Assembly (NCBI GenBank): GCA_019753285.1
Contig: JAIELD010000007.1
Span: 1 to 55,083 of the forward strand
Direction of reading: 5' to 3'
DNA from: Beijerinckiaceae bacterium
Lineage (GTDB): Bacteria; Pseudomonadota; Alphaproteobacteria; Rhizobiales; Beijerinckiaceae
Length of the DNA stretch: 55,083 bases
Position numbers and translations under genes: made by a program. The notes under the pieces were generated by a model, which was not told the origin of the DNA, searched no databases, and was given only the letters and a program-made list of their open reading frames with translations. Positions 37,137-44,994 of the stretch are shown here, in pieces. Position 1 is the stretch's first letter. Each line of letters begins with the position of its first letter.

Positions 37137-38410
37137 CGGGCAGGGTCGTTTTCGTCCTCAAAGGGTATCCGCGCCTCTCCGAAACCTTCATCGCCCAGGA
37201 GATCTTGGGGCTGGAGCGCGCCGGACTCGACATCGCAATCGTTGCACTGCGCCGCCCGACCGATCGCCAGACGCATCCCGTCCATGCGGAGGTGCGGGCG
37301 CCGGTCTCCTATCTGCCGGAATATCTGCGCGATGATCCTGCAAGGGTGCTTCGCGGCCTCTGGCGCTGTCTTGGCAAACCCGGCCTCGCGACCGCGACGC
37401 TCGCCTTCATGCGTGATCTCGCCCGCGACAGGACGGCGAACCGGGTGCGGCGCTTCGGGCAGGCGCTGGTTCTTGCCGGCGAGATGCAGCCCGGTGTGCG
37501 GGCGCTCCATGCCCATTTCATCCATACGCCGGCATCGGTCTGCCGCTACGCGAGCCTCATCACCGGATTGCCATGGTCGTGCTCGGCGCATGCGAAGGAC
37601 ATATGGACGAGCAGGGATTGGGATCTGCGCGAGAAGCTCGCCGGCACGCGCTGGGCCGTGACCTGCACAGCGGCGGGCGCGGCTGAACTCAACAGGCTCG
37701 CGCCGGGCGACAACCCCGTCCGCCTCATCTATCACGGCTTCGACCGGCATCGCTTTCCGCCGCTCGCCATGCCGAAGCATATGCGCGACGGGCTCGATGG
37801 TGCCGCGCCTGTAAGCCTTCTCAGTGTCGGCAGGGCAGTCGACAAGAAGGGCTTCGACCTGCTGCTCGACGCGCTCGCGGCGTTGCCGAAGGAGATCGCC
37901 TGGAGCCTCGTTCACATCGGCGGCGGCGAGCGCCTTGCCGATTTGCAGGCGCAGGCCGCGCGGCTCGGCCTGTCGCAGCGCATCGACTGGCGCGGCCCGC
38001 AGGCGCAGGATCGCGTGCTGGCTGCCTATCGCGAGGCTGATCTCTTCGTGCTGCCCTGCCGCGTCGCCGATGACGGCGACAGGGATGGATTGCCCAACGT
38101 GATCGTCGAGGCGCAGAGCCAGTCCCTCGCTGTCGTTTCGACCGCCGTGTCTGCGATTCCGGAGCTCATCGAGCACGACGTCACCGGCCTGCTGGTGCCG
38201 CCGGAGGATGTTCAGGGTCTCGCCCGCGCGATCGAACGGCTCATTCGCGATCCGGTGCTGCGCATCAAGCTCGGCAAGGCCGGAGGGCGCAAGGTGCATG
38301 CGATGTTCGGCCACGAGGAGGGTATCGCGCGGTTGATGGCGCTGTTCGGGGCATCCAGCCTCGAAGCAACGGACACGGCCCAGACGCTGCGGCCGGAACC
38401 GGCCGAATGA
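37133..38410 (+). CDS. Glycosyltransferase family 4 protein
   Basis: A 425-residue GT-B retaining glycosyltransferase. It begins with GRVVFVLKGYPRLSETFIAQEIL, typical of exopolysaccharide and colanic-acid GT4 enzymes. The C-terminal donor site has SVGRAVDKKGFDLLLDAL and the E-x7-E-like region DRDGLPNVIVEAQSQSLAVVST. It starts and ends in ATGA overlaps with the two COG4671-type neighbours, so the three are made together. The likely job is adding one sugar to a surface polysaccharide or lipid-linked glycan. Confidence 0.88.
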   Translation: MTGRVVFVLKGYPRLSETFIAQEILGLERAGLDIAIVALRRPTDRQTHPVHAEVRAPVSYLPEYLRDDPARVLRGLWRCLGKPGLATATLAFMRDLARDRTANRVRRFGQALVLAGEMQPGVRALHAHFIHTPASVCRYASLITGLPWSCSAHAKDIWTSRDWDLREKLAGTRWAVTCTAAGAAELNRLAPGDNPVRLIYHGFDRHRFPPLAMPKHMRDGLDGAAPVSLLSVGRAVDKKGFDLLLDALAALPKEIAWSLVHIGGGERLADLQAQAARLGLSQRIDWRGPQAQDRVLAAYREADLFVLPCRVADDGDRDGLPNVIVEAQSQSLAVVSTAVSAIPELIEHDVTGLLVPPEDVQGLARAIERLIRDPVLRIKLGKAGGRKVHAMFGHEEGIARLMALFGASSLEATDTAQTLRPEPAE

Positions 38411-39570
38411 GCCCATCTCCGGCGGGGGCGAGGCCGCGTATCCTCGTCTACGTCCAGCATCTGCTCGGCATCGGCCATCTGATGCGGATTTCGCGCATCG
38501 CCGCTGCCTTGTCCGAGCGGTTCGAGGTCGTTGTCGCGTCCGGCGGGACGCCAGTGCCGGGCCTGGACCTTGGCGGGGCGCGCCTCGTCCAGCTCACACC
38601 GGTGAAGGCCGGCGAGGACGGGTTCGGGCAACTCGTCCATGAGGACGGTTCGCCGTTCGAAGACAGCGACCGGACCAAGCGCCGCGACCATCTCCTCACG
38701 CTGTTTGCAGAATTTGCGCCTGACGCCCTGCTGATCGAGGCGTTTCCGTTCGGCCGCCGCCAGATGCGCTTCGAGCTTCTACCTCTTCTGGACCTTGCGC
38801 GGTCGCAGTCTCGGCATGTCCTCATCGCCTCGTCGATCCGCGACATTCTGCAGGAGCAGAAAAAGCCGGGGAGGGCGGAGGAAACCGCCGCGCTCGTCGA
38901 CCCGTACTTCGATCTCGTGCTGGTGCATGGCTCGGCAGAGGCGGTGCGGCTGGAGGAGACGTTTCCGCTCGCGACCCGTTTTGCGGACAAAATTGTCTAC
39001 ACCGGAATGGTGGGCTCGACCGTCACGGACGAGCAGACGGGGGAGACCCATGACATCATCGTCTCGGTCGGCGGCGGCGCGGTCGGTGAGGCTCTGATCC
39101 ACGCGGCGCTTGAAGCCAGCTTGCATGACGCTTTCCGTGGCCTGCGCTGGCTGGTCGCGACAGGGCCCAACATGCCCGCCGCAGCCTTCGACAAAGCCCG
39201 GAGCTACGCCGGCGGCGTGACCCTCGAACGCTTCGTGCCGAATCTCGCGCAAAGGCTGCGCAGGGCGCGCGTGTCGGTCTCGCAAGCCGGTTACAACACC
39301 GTGGCCGATATTCTCGGCGCCGGCTGTGCGGCGGTGCTCGTGCCATTTGCCGCCGGGGGCGAAACGGAACAGACGCGACGCGCGCAGATGCTGGCCGAGC
39401 GCGGCCTTGCGGTGATGGTGAGCGAGGATGCGCTCGATCCCGCGAGCCTCGCCGCTGCGGTAACGGCGGCGCTGGAACAGAAACGGGCATACCCCGCAGG
39501 AACCGATGTGAGGCTCGACGGCGCGCAGGAGACAACCCGCATTCTGCTCAGCGCTCTCCGATCAGCATGA
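38407..39570 (+). CDS. MurG-like glycosyltransferase, COG4671 type (second copy)
   Basis: A 387-residue GT-B protein related to the first gene of this operon. It opens with PRILVYVQHLLGIGHLMRISRIAAAL and in the C-terminal domain has VSVGGGAVGEALIH and VSQAGYNTVADILGAGCAAVLVPF, the MurG-like donor site. Two related enzymes flanking a GT4 suggest two similar linkages in one repeat unit. Its 3' end overlaps the convergent methyltransferase-fold gene by 23 bases. Confidence 0.8.
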   Translation: MSPSPAGARPRILVYVQHLLGIGHLMRISRIAAALSERFEVVVASGGTPVPGLDLGGARLVQLTPVKAGEDGFGQLVHEDGSPFEDSDRTKRRDHLLTLFAEFAPDALLIEAFPFGRRQMRFELLPLLDLARSQSRHVLIASSIRDILQEQKKPGRAEETAALVDPYFDLVLVHGSAEAVRLEETFPLATRFADKIVYTGMVGSTVTDEQTGETHDIIVSVGGGAVGEALIHAALEASLHDAFRGLRWLVATGPNMPAAAFDKARSYAGGVTLERFVPNLAQRLRRARVSVSQAGYNTVADILGAGCAAVLVPFAAGGETEQTRRAQMLAERGLAVMVSEDALDPASLAAAVTAALEQKRAYPAGTDVRLDGAQETTRILLSALRSA

Positions 39571-40246
39571 AGCGCGTGTAGTTCTTCGTCACGAGTTGGC
39601 CGCGGAACAGCACCTTGGCAAGCCTTGCCTGATCCTCGAATTCGTCGAGACTGTCCACGCAGCTCACATGGTCGGGTTCGCGGCGGTAATTGTTCGATTG
39701 AAGGACCACCTTCATGCCCGCTGGCATCCGGCCGAGCGCCACGCTGAGATCGGCGACATGTTCGCAACTCGTATTGATGACGAGCGTCGGCGCCGCTTCA
39801 TGATAGGACAAGGTCTCCATGTCGGCCGTGATGGCCTTGAAACGGCCGTTCGCCGTCATCGCGGCGTTGAGGCTTTCGGCGACGCTGACGCAGCCGGGAT
39901 CGACGTCGATGCTGTCGATACCTCCGATCGAGAAGCGTGGGTCGTCGAACAGCAGGGCGGACAACACGCCATACCAGCCGCCCAGCACCCAGATGTGCTC
40001 AAATGCGCCGCCAAGCGTGTCGAACAGGCTGTCGCGCAGCCAGGCCTTGCTGGCGATCTGCTTCTGGTTGAAGGCGACCGCAAGGTCAGGACGCGGAAAT
40101 CGGGCGACCGTCGTCGCAAGGTTGGCGACGACGTCGTTCCTCGTGAAGGCGGCGACGCCGCGCAGGATATCGAACACGAAATCGGTATCGAAGGACCCGG
40201 GCTCAGTCATGGATATTCGATCTGGAAGTTCGATCTGGACATTCAT
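39548..40246 (-). CDS. Methyltransferase-fold protein, function unknown
   Basis: A 232-residue protein with a class I SAM-binding pattern: a motif-I-like IWVLGGWYGVLSALLF, then an acidic second motif IDSIDVDPG, and PTLVINTSCEHV in the middle. The start ATG 40246 follows AAGGCGAG; later ATGs exist. The acceptor is not evident, and the glycine motif is imperfect, so it may not methylate. It is divergent from another protein with a similar fold, 72 bases away, and convergent with the glycosyltransferase operon. Confidence 0.6.
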   Translation of the reverse strand: MNVQIELPDRISMTEPGSFDTDFVFDILRGVAAFTRNDVVANLATTVARFPRPDLAVAFNQKQIASKAWLRDSLFDTLGGAFEHIWVLGGWYGVLSALLFDDPRFSIGGIDSIDVDPGCVSVAESLNAAMTANGRFKAITADMETLSYHEAAPTLVINTSCEHVADLSVALGRMPAGMKVVLQSNNYRREPDHVSCVDSLDEFEDQARLAKVLFRGQLVTKNYTRFMLIGER

Positions 40247-40318
40247 CTCGCCTTGATGCCAAGTCGCCGCGACGGGCTCCGCCACACGCCGATCGAGAGC
40301 GGCGCGTCATAGATTTCA

Positions 40319-40927
40319 ATGCGTTCATCGCACATCGCCATGATGGATTCCATGCAATTACAAACGAGCGCCGATGGCGTGCTGCTGCCCCATCTGTCGG
40401 GGCCCGGCTCACCCGTTCGGCAGGTCATGGCCGCCCATTTCCTGCGGGAATGCGAGACCGTGATCGAGATCGGGGGGGCGGGGCTGCCGATCGCTCGCTT
40501 CCTCACGCATCATCCAAAAGCCGTAACAGTGATCGATCCCAAGATCGAGCCGTTCCGAGCCGAACGCCTCAATGGCGAACCGTGCCATGTCGAATACATC
40601 CAGGCCAAGTTCCAGGCTGTGACGCTTGAACCGGAGCCCGGCGAATACGGGCTCGTCATCCTTGGCCTGTCGTTGAAGCCTTTCGGGCGGCAAGGCGCGA
40701 TCGATCCAAGGCTGATCCGGTGGGTTGATCAGGCCAAAATCGTTATTATAGATTATCCGGTCGCCCGCGATCGTTCGAGCGAACAGTTCCCGGAGCTCGT
40801 CGGCCGGGGCACTCTCGAAGAATTGGTGCGCGTCAAGCTGCAGATTGAAGACGTTCAGCTGCGGCAGTCCGAATTTTCAGAAAGATATTTTCTTGTCTAT
40901 AAGCCGAAACGAAGCGGCGCCGGCTGA
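40319..40927 (+). CDS. Small methyltransferase-like protein, function unknown
   Basis: A 202-residue protein with a SAM-binding-like beginning: CETVIEIGGAGLPIARFL at about 45-62 and AVTVIDPKIEPF at about 68-79, followed by YGLVILGLSLKPFG. The N-terminus lists several possible Met starts (40319, 40340, 40343, 40352), none with a strong ribosome binding site. It ends seven bases before the ABC exporter-like gene, so the two are probably co-transcribed. It may be a partner of the divergent methyltransferase-fold protein; I do not recognise a named family. Confidence 0.6.
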   Translation: MRSSHIAMMDSMQLQTSADGVLLPHLSGPGSPVRQVMAAHFLRECETVIEIGGAGLPIARFLTHHPKAVTVIDPKIEPFRAERLNGEPCHVEYIQAKFQAVTLEPEPGEYGLVILGLSLKPFGRQGAIDPRLIRWVDQAKIVIIDYPVARDRSSEQFPELVGRGTLEELVRVKLQIEDVQLRQSEFSERYFLVYKPKRSGAG

Positions 40928-40934
40928 CCATACG

Positions 40935-43715
40935 ATGGAGCAGCGGCTGTTCCGCTATATCTGGAGCCGCACCAAGCGCGAACAGCTTTGGATCCTCGCC
41001 GTCATCATCGCATCGATGCCGGCGACCTTCGTCCTGCTGGACTTGCCCAAATACATCATAAACGGTCCGATCCAGGGCAAGGGTTTTGAAAAGGAAGGCG
41101 CGGTCCAGCGATACTTCCACCTGCAATTCGACGTGCCGGACTGGCTGCCGTTTCATGGCCATTACGACCTTTTCCAGGGTTTCGAACTCGAGCGCATGAG
41201 CGCGCTCTATGTGCTCAGCGGCGTGTTCCTGCTGCTCGTCATCGTCAGCGGCTTGTTCAAGTTCTACATCAACACGTTCAAGGGCCAGCTTGGCGAGCGC
41301 ATGCTGCAGCTCTTTCGGTTCGAGCTGTTCGAGCGCGTGTTGCATTTTCCGCTCGGCGAATTCCGGCGCGTGAAGCCGGCTGAAATCGCCACCATGATCA
41401 AGGATGAGGTGGAGCCGATGGGTGGCTTCATCGGGGACGCCTTCGTGCAGCCGGTCTTCCTCGGCGGCCAGATCATCACGGCGCTGGCCTTCATCGTGCT
41501 GCAGAACATGCTGCTCGGCATGATCGCGCTGGCGCTGGTCGCCGTTCAGGGCATCATCATCCCGCGCCTTCGCCGCCGCCAGCTCGAACTCGGTCGACAG
41601 CGGCAGTTGACCGCGCGCGCCCTCGCCGGCCGCATCGGCGAAATCGTCGAGGACATGCCGAACGTCATCATCAACGACACGTTCGCCTATCAGAAATGGG
41701 ACGTCTCGGCGCAGCTCAACAAGATCTTCATCATCCGCTACGCGCTCTATCGCTGGAAGTTCTTCGTCAAGTTTCTCAACAACATGATCGCGCAGTTCAC
41801 GCCCTTCCTGTTCTACACGGTCGGTGGCTATCTCGCGATCAAGGGCACGCTCGACATCGGGCAGCTCGTCGCGGTCATCAGCGCGTACAAGGACCTGCCG
41901 GGTCCGGTGAAGGAGCTGATCGACTGGGATCAGGAGCGCATGGATGTCGAAATCAAATACCAGCAGGTGATCGAGCAGTTCACCATGTCGGGCCATGTCG
42001 AGATCATCGAGCATTCGCACGCCAAGGACGATACGGCCGACATGAACGGCGAGATCGTGATCTCGAATCTTTCGGTCACCGACAGCGCCGGCAGCCGGAT
42101 CATCCAGGGTCTTTCGCTCACGTTGCGGATGGACGAGCACGTCGCGGTGATCGGGCCCCATGGCAGCGGCGGGGACGCGCTGGTCGAGACGATCGCTAGG
42201 CTGATGCCGATCTCCGCAGGGCATATCCATCTTGGCGGACGCAACCTCGATGAATGGCCGCATGCCGTCACCGGACGCCGGGTATCCTATGTCGGGCCGG
42301 ACACCTTCTTCCAGCAATCGACCATTCAGGACGCGCTCCTCTATGGGTTGAGGCATGCAGGTGACGCGCCTGACGAGGCGACGACAGCGAGCAAGCGCGA
42401 AGCACGGCGCATCGCACGCCAGAACGCCTTTCATATCGATCCGGACAAGGACTGGATCGATTATGCGGCGCTGCGCATCAAGGGACCCGAAGACCTGCCG
42501 GCTTGCCTCGCCGAAGCGACGAAAATCGTCGATTTCGATGATGAGATCGTCGGCTTCGGCGTCAATGAACGGTTCGTCGACGAGCCGGCGCCCGAGGAAA
42601 TCGATAAGCTGCTCCACGCTCGCATGCTGCTGAAGGAGCGGCTGGCCGGGAATAAGAAAAAGAAGCTCGTCGAGCCTTTCGATCGTGCTGCCTACAGCCA
42701 TCAGGCGACCATCGCAGAGAATATCCTGTTCGGTACTCCCATCAGCGACGATTTCAAATTTCCGGTCCTGGCGGCGAACGAGACGGTTCGCAAGGCGCTC
42801 GCCGCGCATCAGCTCGACGAAATCCTGTTCGAGACGGGGAAGGACATCGCGCGGACGCTTGTCGATCTCTTTGCCGATATTTCGGGCGACGACACCATGT
42901 TTCGCGACGTGCAGCTGATCAGTCCTGCCCAGCTGCCCAATTACCGGTTGGCGCTTAAGCGCGTGGCCAAAGCCGATTTCCGTCATGCCGCGGAAGCTGA
43001 TCGCGTGCGTTTCCTCGATGTCGCCTTTGGCTATGTCGAACCGCGTGACCGTCTCGGCGCGCTCGATGACGAGCTCCGCGCCAAGGTCGTCAAGGTGCGG
43101 GAGGAAATGATCGCGGCTCTTGGCCAGGAGCAGTCGGACGTCGCCATTTACAACCCCGATGTGTTCAGCCTGCAGGCAACCGTGCTCGACAATCTGCTGT
43201 TTGGCCGCGTCGTCTACGGCGTTGCGGATGCCGACACCCGCGTCAACCAGATGGTGGCCGATGTGCTCGAAGAGCTGAACCTTCATCAGTTCATGTTCAA
43301 GATCGGCCTCAGCTTCAATATCGGCAATGGCGGCAAGCGGCTCAACTCCGGCCAGCGGCAGAAGCTGGCTCTCGCGCGCGCGATCTTGCGCCGGCCGAGG
43401 GTTCTTGTGGCAAGCCGCGCCCTGTCGAGCCTAGACTCGCAAAGTCAGACGGCGATCCTCAACAATCTGCTCGACCGCGCTTGTCCCAGCAACGGCGAGG
43501 ATGGTTTTGGCATCATCTGGTCGCTTGCCGATCCGCGCTTTGCAAACCGCTTCGAGCGCGTGCTGACGATGGAGCATGGCGTGCTGGTCAGCGATACGCT
43601 TAGCGAAGCGGCCGATGGGAACAAGACTCCCTCCGAACGGTTGAAAAAGTCGACTGATGGTGATTTCATAGAAGACGCGAAGGTCGATGAGCAAGTCGAA
43701 GCGAAGGTGGCATGA
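40935..43715 (+). CDS. ABC exporter-like membrane protein with degenerate, enlarged nucleotide-binding domain
   Basis: A 926-residue protein. Residues 1-320 form an exporter-type membrane domain with about five or six helices (18-36, 89-110, 172-210, 280-305). From 373 on it is an ABC ATPase-like domain, but its key residues are changed. Walker A is GPHGSGGD at 407-414, lacking the Lys and Ser/Thr. The signature is LNSGQ at 803-807. Walker B is VLVASR at 823-828, lacking the Asp-Glu pair. The H-loop His is absent, while SSLD of the D-loop remains. About 280 extra residues separate the first Q-loop-like segment from the signature. It is unlikely to hydrolyse ATP in the usual way and may act as a scaffold or regulated channel. 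Start ATG 40935 is preferred to an upstream frame opening overlapping the previous gene. Confidence 0.85.
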   Translation: MEQRLFRYIWSRTKREQLWILAVIIASMPATFVLLDLPKYIINGPIQGKGFEKEGAVQRYFHLQFDVPDWLPFHGHYDLFQGFELERMSALYVLSGVFLLLVIVSGLFKFYINTFKGQLGERMLQLFRFELFERVLHFPLGEFRRVKPAEIATMIKDEVEPMGGFIGDAFVQPVFLGGQIITALAFIVLQNMLLGMIALALVAVQGIIIPRLRRRQLELGRQRQLTARALAGRIGEIVEDMPNVIINDTFAYQKWDVSAQLNKIFIIRYALYRWKFFVKFLNNMIAQFTPFLFYTVGGYLAIKGTLDIGQLVAVISAYKDLPGPVKELIDWDQERMDVEIKYQQVIEQFTMSGHVEIIEHSHAKDDTADMNGEIVISNLSVTDSAGSRIIQGLSLTLRMDEHVAVIGPHGSGGDALVETIARLMPISAGHIHLGGRNLDEWPHAVTGRRVSYVGPDTFFQQSTIQDALLYGLRHAGDAPDEATTASKREARRIARQNAFHIDPDKDWIDYAALRIKGPEDLPACLAEATKIVDFDDEIVGFGVNERFVDEPAPEEIDKLLHARMLLKERLAGNKKKKLVEPFDRAAYSHQATIAENILFGTPISDDFKFPVLAANETVRKALAAHQLDEILFETGKDIARTLVDLFADISGDDTMFRDVQLISPAQLPNYRLALKRVAKADFRHAAEADRVRFLDVAFGYVEPRDRLGALDDELRAKVVKVREEMIAALGQEQSDVAIYNPDVFSLQATVLDNLLFGRVVYGVADADTRVNQMVADVLEELNLHQFMFKIGLSFNIGNGGKRLNSGQRQKLALARAILRRPRVLVASRALSSLDSQSQTAILNNLLDRACPSNGEDGFGIIWSLADPRFANRFERVLTMEHGVLVSDTLSEAADGNKTPSERLKKSTDGDFIEDAKVDEQVEAKVA

Positions 43716-43755
43716 TCTTCGCTAGTCTTGACAGAGAAACAAAGGGAAGATCGAC

Positions 43756-44217
43756 ATGGCCCTTTTGAAAGACGATCTTGAAGCATTGCGGCGGGTTCCG
43801 TTTTTCTCCGCTGTGGACTCCCGTCGCCTCAGGCTGCTCGCATTCACCGCGCCGCGCTTCTCCTACGACGAGGGAGATTATCTGTTCCGCGAAGGCGACG
43901 ACGGAGATTCGGCGTTCGTAATCATGGAAGGCGAGGTCGATATCAGCCTGCCGATCGACGGCAAGGAGGTGCATATCGCGCGCCTCGGCAAATATGACAT
44001 GGTCGGCGAAACCTCGCTTCTCACCAATCAGATCAGAACCGCCACCGTGACGGCCGCGACCCATGTCGAGGTGCTTCAGATCAAGAAGGGGCAGTTCTGC
44101 GATCTCGTGCGCAACTCGCCCGACATGGGTCTGTGCATCATGCAGAATCTTGCGGAAAAGCTGTCGACGACGGCGCATGAGTTCGCGGCGCTGAAAAGCA
44201 AGGAAGTATCGGCCTGA
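43756..44217 (+). CDS. Stand-alone cyclic-nucleotide-binding domain protein
   Basis: A 153-residue protein that is essentially one CRP-type cNMP-binding domain (about 15-125): REGDDGDSAFVIMEGEVDI, then the phosphate-binding cassette VGETSLLTNQIRTATVTA with the conserved Glu85 and Arg94, so ligand binding looks intact. There is no helix-turn-helix, so it is not a DNA-binding CRP. A GGGAAG site precedes the ATG. It starts 40 bases after the ABC exporter-like gene, and I infer it senses cAMP or cGMP to control that protein or the glycan machinery. Its stop codon abuts the stop of the convergent deacetylase gene with no gap. Confidence 0.88.
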   Translation: MALLKDDLEALRRVPFFSAVDSRRLRLLAFTAPRFSYDEGDYLFREGDDGDSAFVIMEGEVDISLPIDGKEVHIARLGKYDMVGETSLLTNQIRTATVTAATHVEVLQIKKGQFCDLVRNSPDMGLCIMQNLAEKLSTTAHEFAALKSKEVSA

Positions 44218-44994
44218 TCAGGCGGTGCCGACCAGAGCGGCGCACTCATCAAAGGTTGCCCAGCGGGCGGCCGTATGCTGGGCGGTGGCGGCGAACAGGC
44301 CGCTCAGGAAGCTCCATGCCGCCTCGTCATGAGCGAGATGATGAGCGAGGATGCCGATCGGATGATCGGTTCCCCCTGTGGTGTCGATCGCAGCTTCGAT
44401 CTTGCCGACGAGATCGGCAACGCTGCGCCCTCTGCGCCCATCCCGCCAGTTGATGATGTCAATGTCCGAATTCACAAAAACCAGCCCCGCCTGAAAACGG
44501 CATCGCTCGTAGCCGAAGCGCGAGATGGCGGTAAAGCCGAGCTGTGGCAAGGCTGGGACGATCTCGTCGTCGATCCGGTTCCAGGGCGGCACGAGAACGT
44601 TCGCCAGCCTGTCGCCGAACAGCGCCTTCAACGTCTCACGGCCAAGCGCAAGCTCGCCAAGCACCGCATCGAGCGGGCGATGGACACCGAGTTCCCGGGC
44701 GCGTTCCGGCGGCGGAGCGTGGTTGCGATGGCTGAAGCCATGCTGGCAGGGGGACACATGCGTTTGAGCTGCAAGATAGTCCCGCAAGGGCGAGCCGGCG
44801 TGCTTCGGGATGATCGCCAGCAACAATGGAACGGCATGGTGTCCCGTCAGAGCGCACAGCCGATCGAGCGCTACGGTCGGCTCCACTGCGTCGTCGTCGC
44901 GGAGCCAGAAGGTGACGGTCCGGCCTTCCGCGGCGCAGCGGTCTAGCCTGCGGCAAAGGGCTTGCCAGGGGATCTCAGGCATGAACGCCGACAT
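44218..44994 (-). CDS. Polysaccharide deacetylase-like protein
   Basis: A 258-residue protein of the NodB-like deacetylase superfamily, closest in pattern to the DUF2334 branch. The metal Asp cluster is TFWLRDDDA at 28-36; the His pair lies in QHGFSHRNH at 84-92; the proline loop is VPPWNRID at 135-142. These proteins deacetylate N-acetylated sugars using a bound metal. There is no signal peptide, so action on a cytoplasmic precursor is likely. The start is uncertain (ATG 44994 or 44982); both overlap the upstream glycosyltransferase gene. Confidence 0.75.
   Translation of the reverse strand: MSAFMPEIPWQALCRRLDRCAAEGRTVTFWLRDDDAVEPTVALDRLCALTGHHAVPLLLAIIPKHAGSPLRDYLAAQTHVSPCQHGFSHRNHAPPPERARELGVHRPLDAVLGELALGRETLKALFGDRLANVLVPPWNRIDDEIVPALPQLGFTAISRFGYERCRFQAGLVFVNSDIDIINWRDGRRGRSVADLVGKIEAAIDTTGGTDHPIGILAHHLAHDEAAWSFLSGLFAATAQHTAARWATFDECAALVGTA

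Noticed and set aside
40833..43286. An 817-codon open frame on the minus strand
   Set aside because: It lies wholly opposite the ABC exporter-like gene, is rich in Asp, Glu, Arg and His as expected for the complement of a GC-rich gene, and matches no family.
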